A stretch of 64,000 nucleotides of DNA from Streptomyces diastatochromogenes (GTDB lineage: Bacteria > Actinomycetota > Actinomycetes > Streptomycetales > Streptomycetaceae), in NCBI RefSeq assembly GCF_002242805.1, contig NZ_MCGQ01000016.1:186481-250480 (forward strand). The letters run 5' to 3'. A program made the position numbers and the translations under genes. Shown in pieces: positions 54,054 to 62,134 of the stretch. Below the pieces are notes generated by a model, which saw nothing but the letters and a program-made list of their open reading frames with translations, searched no databases and had not been told where the DNA came from. The stretch's first letter is position 1, and every line of letters begins with the position of its first letter.

Positions 54054-55313
54054 CTACAGGATCGCCTCCGTGGATCCGCTGTTCAGATACGTGAATCCAT
54101 ACTTCTCCCGTTCCTGCTCCCCTTCGGAATAGGTCGGTTCCGTCTGCTCTCCCCCCGGAGTATCCAGAGAGGCGACCAGTGTGGTGATGGGGGTGCTGTT
54201 CTCCTTACCCAGCAACCACCACAGGGTGATGCGCCTGGGCCTTCTCGTGAAGTTCAGGATCTGATTGCTGTAACGGACGGGCACCTGGTACCTGACGTAG
54301 TCGGAATCGGCGTCCGCTCCCGCGTAATCCGTGACCCACTTGGGAATTTTCTCTCTCTTGCCGGACCATGAGTAATAGGTGGTCGGGGTGGCGCTGTAGA
54401 TCATTCTGTCCTTCCTCAGCAAATAAGCCTCGCTTTGGACCTGGACAGCCCGGAACGTCTGGGTGGGCAATTCGATGGTTTTCTCTTGTGTGTACTTTTC
54501 GCCTGGATTCAACTCGAAATCGCCGAGCTTCTCGAGCAATCCGATGCTGACGGTGTAAGGGTGCGGCTTGTCGGCGTACGCATGCAGATCGGTCAATGCG
54601 TCGGTGTCTATGTCCTTCTCCCACTGCTTCAGGTCTCTGGGTTTCTGGTAAGTCGACTTCCAGTCGAGCCCGGTGAGCGAGTAGCCCATCCCGACCACGT
54701 ATGCGGCGACCTTGCCGGTGTTCTCCATCTGGAACGTCACCGGCACATACGTGGTGGCCTCGTCTTTTCGAATACTTCCGATCTTCACGGAGGTAGTGAC
54801 CGTCATGGGAGACGAATAGGGTTCGTAGATCTGCGAGTAGACGAAGTTGGCGGCGGTGATAAGCGCAGTGAAGGAGACAACGGCCGCGAAGTTGCGTCGA
54901 AAAGTTATCTCCCGCCATGCCTGCCGGCGATGAAGGAGATCCCAGAGTGCCCAGCACGCCCACACTATGAGGCCCAGCCAGAGCCAGAGCCAGAGCGTGT
55001 ACTCCCCGATCTGAACCGTCAGAAGGAGCAGGCCGACACCCAGTACGGCCAGTGCTCCGAAGAGAGTGATCGCCGTCGTGTATTTCGTTCCGCGTCCGAG
55101 GAGCCTGTCCATGACGGCGCAGACGGCCGCGGCGAGGGCCACCAGTCCCGCGGCGACCAAAAGGCCCCCGGCAAGCCGGCCGGCGTAGGACAGCGCATGA
55201 ATGATGTCCTGCCGTCCCAGACAGATGAGCACGGCTGAAGCCGCGACGAGGCCGGCGATCATGAGGGCGCCGGATATCTTTCCGCGGAGATTCGCGGGAG
55301 GTCTGAGTCCCAT
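54054..55313 (-). CDS. Hypothetical membrane protein with extracellular domain
   Basis: A 419-residue protein with four to five N-terminal hydrophobic helices (about 12-170) followed by a soluble domain (about 175-419) of strands rich in Tyr, Thr and Lys. The domain is probably exposed outside. Codon third positions use A and T clearly more than neighbours (for example 54250-54800), a sign of acquisition from a lower-GC source. No family recognised. It lies between the broken lipoprotein and a DUF1275 gene. Confidence 0.7.
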   Translation of the reverse strand: MGLRPPANLRGKISGALMIAGLVAASAVLICLGRQDIIHALSYAGRLAGGLLVAAGLVALAAAVCAVMDRLLGRGTKYTTAITLFGALAVLGVGLLLLTVQIGEYTLWLWLWLGLIVWACWALWDLLHRRQAWREITFRRNFAAVVSFTALITAANFVYSQIYEPYSSPMTVTTSVKIGSIRKDEATTYVPVTFQMENTGKVAAYVVGMGYSLTGLDWKSTYQKPRDLKQWEKDIDTDALTDLHAYADKPHPYTVSIGLLEKLGDFELNPGEKYTQEKTIELPTQTFRAVQVQSEAYLLRKDRMIYSATPTTYYSWSGKREKIPKWVTDYAGADADSDYVRYQVPVRYSNQILNFTRRPRRITLWWLLGKENSTPITTLVASLDTPGGEQTEPTYSEGEQEREKYGFTYLNSGSTEAIL

Positions 55314-55372
55314 GGGGCCATGCTCATGCCCTGCAGCTCGGTGCGCCCGGGTTATTAGTCCGAACAGTCGAG

Positions 55373-56059
55373 CTATTCCCGCCCCGAAGCCACCACCGCC
55401 AGCACCCCCGACAGCACCGCCGAGATCAGCAGCGGGATGCCCAGGCCGTGGCGCAGGACCAGCCAGGCGCCGAGAGCGGCGCCCGCGAGCATCGCGAGCA
55501 CCGAGGCCGTGCGGCGTGGGGAGCGGTGGCCCGTGGCGTCGCCGAAGCGGGATTCGGAGGCCAGGCCGGTCAGGGTCATCGTGAGGACCGTGGTCGTCAG
55601 GTCGGGGATGCCCAGTTTGCGGACGGTCGCGTTGCGCAGGCCCATCGCGAACGCGGTGAGGGCGATGAGGGCGTAGCGGGTGCCGGGGGTGTCAGGCCAG
55701 GCGAAGGCCACCGCCGCCGACGCGCCGACCAGGAGTGTCTCCGCAGCCAGGGTCAGCCGGGCCCACCTGCGGCGCGAGCCCTTGCCGTACCGGGCCGCCA
55801 CCCGGCCGCCGGCCACCGCGCCCAGCAGGAAGCAGGCCAGCGAGGTCGCGGTGTGCGGGACGGAGAAGCCGGGTGCGCCGGCCGCCGCGAAGCCGAGCAC
55901 CACCACGTTGCCGGTCATGTTGGCCGTGAAGACCCGGCCCAGGCCCAGATAGCTGACCGCGTCGATCAGGCCGCTGACCACGGTCAGCACCAGGAGTACG
56001 ACCACGAGCCGCACCCCCCGTTCCTCCGGGTCGGCCACGGGTGGTGACGGCGTCGTCAT
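55373..56059 (-). CDS. DUF1275 (YoaK-like) membrane protein
   Basis: A 228-residue membrane protein with six helices and the DUF1275 landmarks SGLIDAVSYLGLGRVFTANMTGNVVVLG and ALIALTAFAMGLRNATVRKLGIPDLTTTVLT. Relatives include YoaK; function unknown. The start ATG 56059 is chosen from a longer open frame. Divergent from the secreted hydrolase. Confidence 0.87.
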   Translation of the reverse strand: MTTPSPPVADPEERGVRLVVVLLVLTVVSGLIDAVSYLGLGRVFTANMTGNVVVLGFAAAGAPGFSVPHTATSLACFLLGAVAGGRVAARYGKGSRRRWARLTLAAETLLVGASAAVAFAWPDTPGTRYALIALTAFAMGLRNATVRKLGIPDLTTTVLTMTLTGLASESRFGDATGHRSPRRTASVLAMLAGAALGAWLVLRHGLGIPLLISAVLSGVLAVVASGRE

Positions 56060-56162
56060 GCTTCCTCCGGTCAGCCGGACAGGCGGGGTGGTGGCAGGTC
56101 CACCATGGGCGCGGGGGACTCTCGGATGTCCCGGCGAAGCGTGCGTCCGTAGCGTTCGGGAC

Positions 56163-57401
56163 ATGACAGAGGACACGCGTAAAGCGGGAGAAAAGCAGCT
56201 CAGTCGGCGTATCCGGAAGGGGGGTGCGGTCGCGGCTGCGGCACTGCTCGCCGGCCTGGCTGCCGCTCCGGCCGCCGTCGCCGGGCCGCGCGGCGATCAC
56301 CGGGGAGAGGTGGTGTCCGTCGTGCCGGTCGCCCGGCACAGTCGGGCGGAGGTCGCCCGCGGTCTGGAGGAACTGCACGTCGGGACCGACTCGCTGCGGT
56401 ACGGCGTCCGGGCGTACCGGGTGACGTACCGCACCGTCGACCCGTACGGGCGGCCCACCACCGCAACCGGTCTGCTCACCCTTCCCGAGGGCGGCGGTCG
56501 CACCCTCGACCTCGTCTCCGACACGCACGGGACCATGGCCGACCGCGACTACGCGCCCTCCGTGTCGGAGGACGCGCGGGCTCAGTCGTATCTCTTCGCC
56601 TCGGCCGGGCACGCCGTCGCCGCGCCCGACTATCTGGGGCTGGGCAAGGGGCCGGGCCGTCATCCGTACATGGACACGCGGTCCGCCGTCACCGCCTCCG
56701 TCGACATGCTGCGCGCGGCCCGGACGGCGGCGGGGCGGCTCGGGCGCACGGTGAACGGGGATCTGTACGCGACCGGCTTCTCGCAGGGCGGGCAGGTCGC
56801 GATGGCGTTGGGGCGGGCGGTGCAGCACGGGGACGCGCCCGGATTCCGGCTGAAGGCGCTGGCACCCGTGGCGGGGCCGTACGACCTGGCGGGGACCGAA
56901 GTGCCCGCGCTCACGGACGGGCGGGTCAACGACACCAGCGGTGTGCTGTACATCTCGTACTTCCTCACCGCCCAGAACCGGCTGCACCACATCTACGACA
57001 ACCCCGCCCAGGTCTTCCGGGCGCCCTACGCGGACCGGGTCGAGGGGCTCTTCGACGGGCGGCACGAGGAGGAGGACATCGTCCGGCAGCTCGCGCCGAA
57101 CGTGAAGGAGCTGCTGACGGACGACTTCTACCGGCAGCTCACCCACCCCACGGGCGGGTTCCTGGAGGCGCTGCGCACCAACGACCACACCTGCGACTGG
57201 AAGCCGGACGTGCCGGTGCGGCTGTACGCGGGGGAGAAGGACACGGACGTGCCGATCGGCAACGCCCGGACATGCGCGCGCACCCTCGCCCGTCAGGGGG
57301 CGAGGGTGCGGGTACTGAATCAGGGGGACGTCGACCACGTGGGGTCGTACGTCACCGCCCTGCCGAAGATCGCTCGGTGGTTCGGCGGCGGAACGGCTTA
57401 G
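56163..57401 (+). CDS. Secreted alpha/beta hydrolase (lipase-like)
   Basis: A 412-residue exported hydrolase. Signal peptide about 1-40 (ends AAVAG). The nucleophile elbow reads YATGFSQGGQVAMAL (Ser near residue 206), with an oxyanion-type THGTMADRDY segment and a C-terminal GDVDHVGSY His motif. The fold resembles secreted lipases and LIP-type triacylglycerol lipases of actinomycetes. The ATG is at 56163. Its end overlaps the transglycosylase gene by 4 bp on the other strand. Confidence 0.85.
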   Translation: MTEDTRKAGEKQLSRRIRKGGAVAAAALLAGLAAAPAAVAGPRGDHRGEVVSVVPVARHSRAEVARGLEELHVGTDSLRYGVRAYRVTYRTVDPYGRPTTATGLLTLPEGGGRTLDLVSDTHGTMADRDYAPSVSEDARAQSYLFASAGHAVAAPDYLGLGKGPGRHPYMDTRSAVTASVDMLRAARTAAGRLGRTVNGDLYATGFSQGGQVAMALGRAVQHGDAPGFRLKALAPVAGPYDLAGTEVPALTDGRVNDTSGVLYISYFLTAQNRLHHIYDNPAQVFRAPYADRVEGLFDGRHEEEDIVRQLAPNVKELLTDDFYRQLTHPTGGFLEALRTNDHTCDWKPDVPVRLYAGEKDTDVPIGNARTCARTLARQGARVRVLNQGDVDHVGSYVTALPKIARWFGGGTA

Positions 57402-57811
57402 TACCAGCCGTTGGCCTGCCAGAAGCTCCAGGCCTGGACCGGGCTGCCGTAGCGGGAGTTCATGTAGTCCAGACCCCACTTGATCTGGGTGGCCGGGTTC
57501 GTCTTCCAGTCGGAACCGGCGGCGGACATCTTCGAGCCCGGCAGGGCCTGGACCAGGCCGTAGGCGCCGGAGGAGCTGTTGGTGGCGGCGGGGTTCCAGC
57601 CGCTCTCGTGCTCGACGATCTTGCTGAAGGCGTTGAACTGCGCGGCGTCCGGGATCATCTTGTGCGCGATCGCCTGGGCGGAGGAGGCCTGGGTGGTGGC
57701 GGCCTGGGCGGGCGCCGCGGTCAGGGCCAGACCAGCGGTGGCGGCGGCCACGGCGGCGGCGGTGAGGGCCTTCTTCGGGGAAGCGATGCGGCGGATGAAG
57801 GAGACGGACAC
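57398..57811 (-). CDS. Secreted lytic transglycosylase-like protein
   Basis: A 137-residue exported protein. Signal peptide residues 1-37 (ends AQAA), then an SLT-type lysozyme domain: HESGWNP (catalytic Glu in HES), GAYGLVQALPGSKM and WGLDYMNSRYGSP. It is very short for a lysozyme-like domain but complete in its motifs, similar to small Streptomyces transglycosylases. It may cleave peptidoglycan during growth or germination. ATG 57811. Confidence 0.85.
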   Translation of the reverse strand: MSVSFIRRIASPKKALTAAAVAAATAGLALTAAPAQAATTQASSAQAIAHKMIPDAAQFNAFSKIVEHESGWNPAATNSSSGAYGLVQALPGSKMSAAGSDWKTNPATQIKWGLDYMNSRYGSPVQAWSFWQANGWY

Positions 57812-58151
57812 GGAGAACCTCTTACGTCGGGGACAGGAGATCGCCCGTATGTCGTAGCCACCCGCTCTGTGGTGGCCGGGCCATACGTCGGCGCCGCGAC
57901 CCGTTCGGGCTCGTGGCGCCTGGCGACGTCCTCAACAGAAACAGGCTTGAGGCGTGTCCGCAATGACCCCTTTTACTAGTTGTGGCCGGATCGGCGGGAA
58001 AGGTCGTTCGTGTGGCGTGCGTCTCAACGTGCAGGTCAGAAGGGGTGCACGAGAGGACGAATCGGACATAACGAACAACGACCCCGGATCGTAGGTGACC
58101 TGCGTCATGTGGGGTGCTTCACCGGGGAGCTGACAGCCCGGATACGGCCCC
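57812..58151. promoter_or_regulatory. Leader and upstream region of the transglycosylase gene
   Basis: A 340-bp gap. A structured element at 57846-57887 has nested arms (57846-57851 with 57882-57887, and 57857-57862 with 57871-57876), placing a hairpin about 40-80 nt upstream of the transglycosylase start in its RNA leader. The ydaO/c-di-AMP consensus is not seen. Beyond 58000 nothing was recognised. Confidence 0.45.
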
Positions 58152-58982
58152 TCACGCAGCGGGAGCGTCGAATGTGACCGCGGTCTCGAAAGCGGCCCGC
58201 CGGGTGGCCCGGCGCAGCGCGCGCAGCAGCGCCGGGCCGAGGACGAGGGTGAGAACGACCGTGCAGACCGCCCGGCCCAGGTCCCAGCCCATGGAGGTGG
58301 CCAGGCAGTAGGCGGCGAACCGGGCCAGGTTGGCGGGGACCGTCCCGGCCGGGTCGAAGGCGATGTTCGAGGTCAGGGCGCCCATGAAGGGCCAGCCGGC
58401 CAGGTTCATGACCGTGCCGTAGGCGAAGGCCGCGAAGAAGCCGTAGGCCGCCAGCAGCAGCCGTTCGCCCCGGCCGCGCAGCCCGACCTGGCCCGGGAGG
58501 AGTCCGGCGCCCATCGTGAACCAGCCCATCGCCAGCATCTGGAACGGCATCCACGGGCCGACCCCGCCCGTGAGCAGCGCGGACGCGAACATCGTCACCG
58601 AGCCGAGCACGAAGCCGAAGCCGGGGCCGAGCACCCGCCCGCTCAGCACCATCAGGAAGAACATGGGCTCGATCCCGGCCGTGCCCGCGCCGATCGGGCG
58701 CAGCGCCGCACCGGTCGCGGCCAGTACGCCCAGCATGGCGACGGCCTTCGGACCGAGACCGGACTCGGAGATCGTCGCCGCCACGACCGCGACCAGCAGG
58801 ATCAGCAGGCCCGCGAACAGCCAGGGCGCGTCCTCGGCGTGCGCGCCGATCTGCGAGGTGGGCGGGGCGAGGAAGGGCCAGCAGAAGCCGACCACACCGA
58901 CCGCGCTGACCAGGATCAGGGCGGCCAGGGAGCGGGGGCCCAGCCGGATGGCGCGGGCCTGGGCCTGGGGGGTGGTGGTCAT
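58152..58982 (-). CDS. ECF transporter substrate-binding (S) component
   Basis: A 276-residue membrane protein with six hydrophobic segments and the S-component character of the CbrT/ThiW-like group (FMVLSGRVLGPGFGFVLGSVTMFASALLTGGVGPWMPFQMLAMGW). It gives the ECF complex its vitamin specificity; the ligand is unknown here. The ATG (58982) overlaps the ATPase stop by 4 nt (ATGA), so it is the last gene of the ECF operon. Confidence 0.85.
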   Translation of the reverse strand: MTTTPQAQARAIRLGPRSLAALILVSAVGVVGFCWPFLAPPTSQIGAHAEDAPWLFAGLLILLVAVVAATISESGLGPKAVAMLGVLAATGAALRPIGAGTAGIEPMFFLMVLSGRVLGPGFGFVLGSVTMFASALLTGGVGPWMPFQMLAMGWFTMGAGLLPGQVGLRGRGERLLLAAYGFFAAFAYGTVMNLAGWPFMGALTSNIAFDPAGTVPANLARFAAYCLATSMGWDLGRAVCTVVLTLVLGPALLRALRRATRRAAFETAVTFDAPAA

Positions 58983-60859
58983 GCCTGGGCCTCCCGGGCG
59001 TGGGCCTTCCGGGCCTGCGCGGTGGTGGGTGGTGATGCCAGGGCATCCCGGACCTCGGTCACGGTCAGCCAGGGCTGCGGGGCCAGGATCTTGGTGACCT
59101 GCGGGGCGTAAGAGGGGGACGAGACCACGATCTCCGCCGTCGGGCCGTCGGCGATCACCTCGCCGTCGGCGAGCAGCACCACCCGGTGCGCGATCTCCGC
59201 CGCCAGCTCCACGTCGTGCGTCGCCAGCACGATCGCGTGCCCCTCGGCGGCCAGCGCGCGCAACACGGTGACCAGGCGGGCCTTGGCCGCGTAGTCCAAG
59301 CCCCGGGTCGGCTCGTCGAGCAGCAGAAGGGGAGGGCGGGCCGCCAGTACGACCGCCAGGGCGAGCGCCAGGCGCTGGCCCTCGGAGAGGTCGCGGGGAT
59401 GGGTGTCGTCCGTGATGTCCGGCAGCAGCTCGGACACCAGGGCCCGGCAGGTGCCGGGCGCGGCATCCGCGTCCCGGTCGGCGGCCGTGCACTCGGCGGC
59501 CACCGTGTCCGCGTACAACAGGTCCCGCGGCTCCTGCGGAACGAGACCGACTCGGCGCACGAGATCCCGGGGCGGGGTCCGATGCGGTACGGCTCCGCCG
59601 ACGTGGACGGTGCCGGCGGTGGGTTCCACCAGTCCGACGAGGGAGCCGAGGAGTGTGGACTTTCCGGCGCCGTTGCGGCCCATGAGCGCGACCGTTTCAC
59701 CGGGGGCCACGGTCAGGTCGATGTGGCGGAGGGCGGTGATGCGGTCCCGGCGGACGGCTAGGGAGCGGATTTCGGCGATGTGCTGGCGCGAAAGTTCCGG
59801 GGTGGGCGTGGGGCGGCGACGGAAGAGGCGTCGGAGGGCGGGGGCGGTGCTGGTCTCGGCCGGGGGTGGGGTCGCTTGCCCGCGCTGGCGGGGTGCCGCT
59901 GCGCCCACCCGTGCCGCCCCAGCGGCACGACTGCCCGCAGCTGCGGCGGCGCGACTGCCCCCGGCTACGGCGGCGCGACTGCCCTCGGCTGCGTCGGCAC
60001 GACTGCCCGCAGCTGCGTCGGCGCGACTGCCCGCAGCTACGCGAGCAGCCAGGCGTTCTCGCAGATCAGCGGCGCGGCGGCGGGCGTCTCGGACCGTCAG
60101 TGGCAGCGGGGACCAGCCCGCCAGGCGGCCCAGGTCCACCACCGGTGGGTACACCGGGGAGACGGACATCAGCTCGGCCGGGTCGCCGTGCAGGGGGGCG
60201 GCGCCGGGGGAGGGCAGCAGGACGACCCGGTCGGCGTACTGGACCACGCGTTCCAGGCGGTGCTCGGCCAGCAGGACCGTCGTACCCAGGTCGTGGACCA
60301 GGCGCTGCAGGACCGCCAGCACCTCCTCCGCGGCCGCCGGGTCGAGCGCCGAGGTCGGCTCGTCGAGGACCAGCACCTGCGGGTGCGGGGTGAGGACCGA
60401 GCCGATCGCGACCCGCTGCTGCTGCCCGCCGGAGAGCGTGGCGATCGGGCGGTCGCGCAGGTCGGCCAGGCCCAGCAGGTCCAGCGTCTCCTCCACCCGG
60501 CGCCGCATCACCTCGGGCGCGAGTCCCAACGACTCCATGCCGTAAGCGAGTTCGTCCTCCACCGTGTCCGTCACGAAGTGCGCGAGCGGATCCTGCCCCA
60601 CCGTGCCGACCACGTCCGCGAGTTCGCGCGGCCGGTGGGTCCGGGTGTCCCGGCCGGCCACCGTGACACGGCCGCGCAGGGTGCCGCCGGTGAAGTGCGG
60701 GACCAGTCCGCTGACCGCGCCCAGCACCGTCGACTTGCCGACCCCGGACGGGCCGACGAGCAGCACGAGTTCACCCTCGGGCACCTCGAAGTCCACGCCC
60801 CGGACGGTCGGTTCGGCCGCGCCCTCGTACGTGACGCTGACCTCCTCGAAGCGAATCAC
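58979..60859 (-). CDS. ECF transporter ATPase, fused double-ABC protein
   Basis: A 626-residue protein with two ABC ATPase domains: domain 1 (about 1-255) with Walker A GPSGVGKST, signature LSGGQQQR and Walker B VLVLDEPTSAL; and domain 2 (about 370-600) with GRNGAGKST, LSEGQRLA and LLLDEPTRGL. It drives an energy-coupling-factor vitamin uptake system. The linker (about 270-350) contains five in-frame AGSRAxAA-type octapeptide repeats, encoded by a 24-bp tandem repeat. The start is GTG 60859 after AAGGAG; it overlaps the T-component stop by 4 nt. Confidence 0.92.
   Translation of the reverse strand: MIRFEEVSVTYEGAAEPTVRGVDFEVPEGELVLLVGPSGVGKSTVLGAVSGLVPHFTGGTLRGRVTVAGRDTRTHRPRELADVVGTVGQDPLAHFVTDTVEDELAYGMESLGLAPEVMRRRVEETLDLLGLADLRDRPIATLSGGQQQRVAIGSVLTPHPQVLVLDEPTSALDPAAAEEVLAVLQRLVHDLGTTVLLAEHRLERVVQYADRVVLLPSPGAAPLHGDPAELMSVSPVYPPVVDLGRLAGWSPLPLTVRDARRRAADLRERLAARVAAGSRADAAAGSRADAAEGSRAAVAGGSRAAAAAGSRAAGAARVGAAAPRQRGQATPPPAETSTAPALRRLFRRRPTPTPELSRQHIAEIRSLAVRRDRITALRHIDLTVAPGETVALMGRNGAGKSTLLGSLVGLVEPTAGTVHVGGAVPHRTPPRDLVRRVGLVPQEPRDLLYADTVAAECTAADRDADAAPGTCRALVSELLPDITDDTHPRDLSEGQRLALALAVVLAARPPLLLLDEPTRGLDYAAKARLVTVLRALAAEGHAIVLATHDVELAAEIAHRVVLLADGEVIADGPTAEIVVSSPSYAPQVTKILAPQPWLTVTEVRDALASPPTTAQARKAHAREAQA
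59873..59946 (+). repeat. Dispersed repeat family B, copy 1 (inside ECF ATPase)
   Basis: A 74-bp element, with CGCTTGCCCGCGCTGGCGGGG at its left and GCCGCCCCAGCGGCACGA near its right, repeated almost unchanged at 61942-62015. It lies within the ATPase linker region and runs into the tandem array at 59924-60043. Confidence 0.85.
59924..60043 (+). repeat. Five 24-bp tandem repeats within the ECF ATPase gene
   Basis: Five perfect-length units of 24 bp (59924-59947, 59948-59971, 59972-59995, 59996-60019, 60020-60043), each GGC(A/G)CGACTGCCC followed by variants of (G/C/T)C(A/G)GCT(G/A)CG. As 24 is divisible by 3, they stay in frame and encode AGSRAxAA-like octapeptides in the linker between the two ATPase domains. 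The first unit comes from the right edge of repeat family B. Confidence 0.9.
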
Positions 60860-61977
60860 GACGGCTCCTTGGGGACGATGAAGGCGGGCAGCGTGGCGAG
60901 CAGGACCGCGGCAGCGGGCCACAGCGGGAGAGTGGGGGCCACCAGCGGTACGACTCCGGGGTGCAGCGCCTGCGGATCGCGTACGGAGGCGAGCGCGAGC
61001 AGCGCGGCGACCGCGGCACCCGAGCCCGCGACCAGCCACGCGTGCACACCCCACGGCTCCGGGCGGTACCGGGTGCGCGGGGTACGGCGGCCGCCCAGAC
61101 GCAGTCCCGCGAGCGCGGCGACGACCCCGGCCCCCAGTACCGGCAGCCCGTACGTACCGCCCTCCGCGGTGAGCAGCCCGTACGTTCCCGCACACACGCC
61201 GAGCAGGCCGCCGAGGGTGAGCGCGGTCGTCGTACGGCGCACCCGGGCGGGGACGGCGGCGGTACGGCCGTAGCCGCGGGCGTCCATCGCGGCGGCGAGG
61301 GCGACCGAACGCTCCAACGCGCCCTCCAGGACCGGCAGTCCGACCTGGAGCAGGCCCCGTATCCCCCGGTCCGGGCGGCCGCGCAGCCGGCGCGCGGCGC
61401 GCAGCCGCTGGACGTCGGCGATCAGGTGCGGCGCGAAGGTGAGCGCGACGACCACGGCCACGCCGACCTCGTACAGGGCGCCGGGCAGGGACTTGAGCAG
61501 GCGGGCCGGGCTGGCCAAGGCGTTGGCGGCGCCGACGCAGATGAGGAGGGCGGCGAGCTGCAGGCCGTTGTAGCCGGAGAAGAGGAGGGCCTCCGCGGTG
61601 ACTTCGCCGCCGAGGCGGATGCCCTGCGCCCAGTGCGGGAGGGGGACTTCGGGGAGGGTGAGCAGGACGTGCGTGCCGGGGATGGGGGAGCCGAGGACGA
61701 CCGTGAAGGCGAGGCGGATGAGGAGGACGGCGGCGGCGAGTCTGGCGAAGGCGGTGTAGGAACGGGCCCAGGGGGCTGCGGAGCGGTGGGTGGCCACTAC
61801 GTAGCCCGCTGCGGCTATGAGGAGGGCGAGGAGGAGGGGGTTGGTGGTACGGGTGGCCGCGGTACCGAGCCCGAGCGACCAGAGCCACCAGGCACCGGGG
61901 TGCAGGTGCGCACGGCGCTGCTGCGGGCCGGGGCCGGGCTCCGCTTGCCCGCGCTGGCGGGGTACCGCCGAGCCCAC
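60856..61977 (-). CDS. ECF transporter transmembrane (T) component, CbiQ-like
   Basis: A membrane protein of about 373 residues. Domain features of CbiQ/EcfT are visible: the early HLHPGAWWLWSLGLG, three to five hydrophobic helices, and the coupling helix segments AARRLRGRP (about 230) and AMDARGYGR (about 268), which contain the Ala-Arg-Gly T-component signatures. The start is uncertain. The long open frame extends upstream through two dispersed repeats; GTG 61977, lying within repeat B, is taken as start, but one nearer HLHPGAW is possible. The stop overlaps the ATPase start by 4 nt. Confidence 0.82.
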   Translation of the reverse strand: MGSAVPRQRGQAEPGPGPQQRRAHLHPGAWWLWSLGLGTAATRTTNPLLLALLIAAAGYVVATHRSAAPWARSYTAFARLAAAVLLIRLAFTVVLGSPIPGTHVLLTLPEVPLPHWAQGIRLGGEVTAEALLFSGYNGLQLAALLICVGAANALASPARLLKSLPGALYEVGVAVVVALTFAPHLIADVQRLRAARRLRGRPDRGIRGLLQVGLPVLEGALERSVALAAAMDARGYGRTAAVPARVRRTTTALTLGGLLGVCAGTYGLLTAEGGTYGLPVLGAGVVAALAGLRLGGRRTPRTRYRPEPWGVHAWLVAGSGAAVAALLALASVRDPQALHPGVVPLVAPTLPLWPAAAVLLATLPAFIVPKEPS

Positions 61978-62015
61978 CCGTGCCGCCCCAGCGGCACGAC
62001 TGCCCGTAGCTGCGG
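61942..62015 (+). repeat. Dispersed repeat family B, copy 2 (T-component N-terminus)
   Basis: Near-identical to 59873-59946. It spans the presumed start of the T-component and supplies its GTG and first codons, and lies 27 nt from repeat A copy 3. Confidence 0.85.
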
Positions 62016-62041
62016 CGACCTTGGTGCCGACGGTGGCGCAA

Positions 62042-62098
62042 CTCCCTAGGGGCGCGGGGAACTGCGCGACCAGCCACCACGGACCCGCGGTCGGGCGA
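62042..62098 (+). repeat. Dispersed repeat family A, copy 3 (intergenic)
   Basis: Copy of the short repeat family, same orientation as 37886-37940, between the T-component and the upstream secreted-protein gene. Confidence 0.8.
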
Positions 62099-62134
62099 CG
62101 GCCGCCAGTCCAACGGCGGTACCAAGCGGCGCGA

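Noticed and set aside
57812..58151. ydaO (c-di-AMP) riboswitch before the transglycosylase
   Set aside because: None of the conserved blocks of that class are visible, though the gene type would fit.
59924..60043. CRISPR-like array
   Set aside because: Units are adjacent without spacers and are in frame within a gene; they are tandem coding repeats.
60860..62125. N-terminal extension of the ECF ATPase across the T-component region
   Set aside because: The long open frame there has Pro/Arg-rich nonsense content; GTG 60859 has a good ribosome site and begins with a typical ABC N-terminus.
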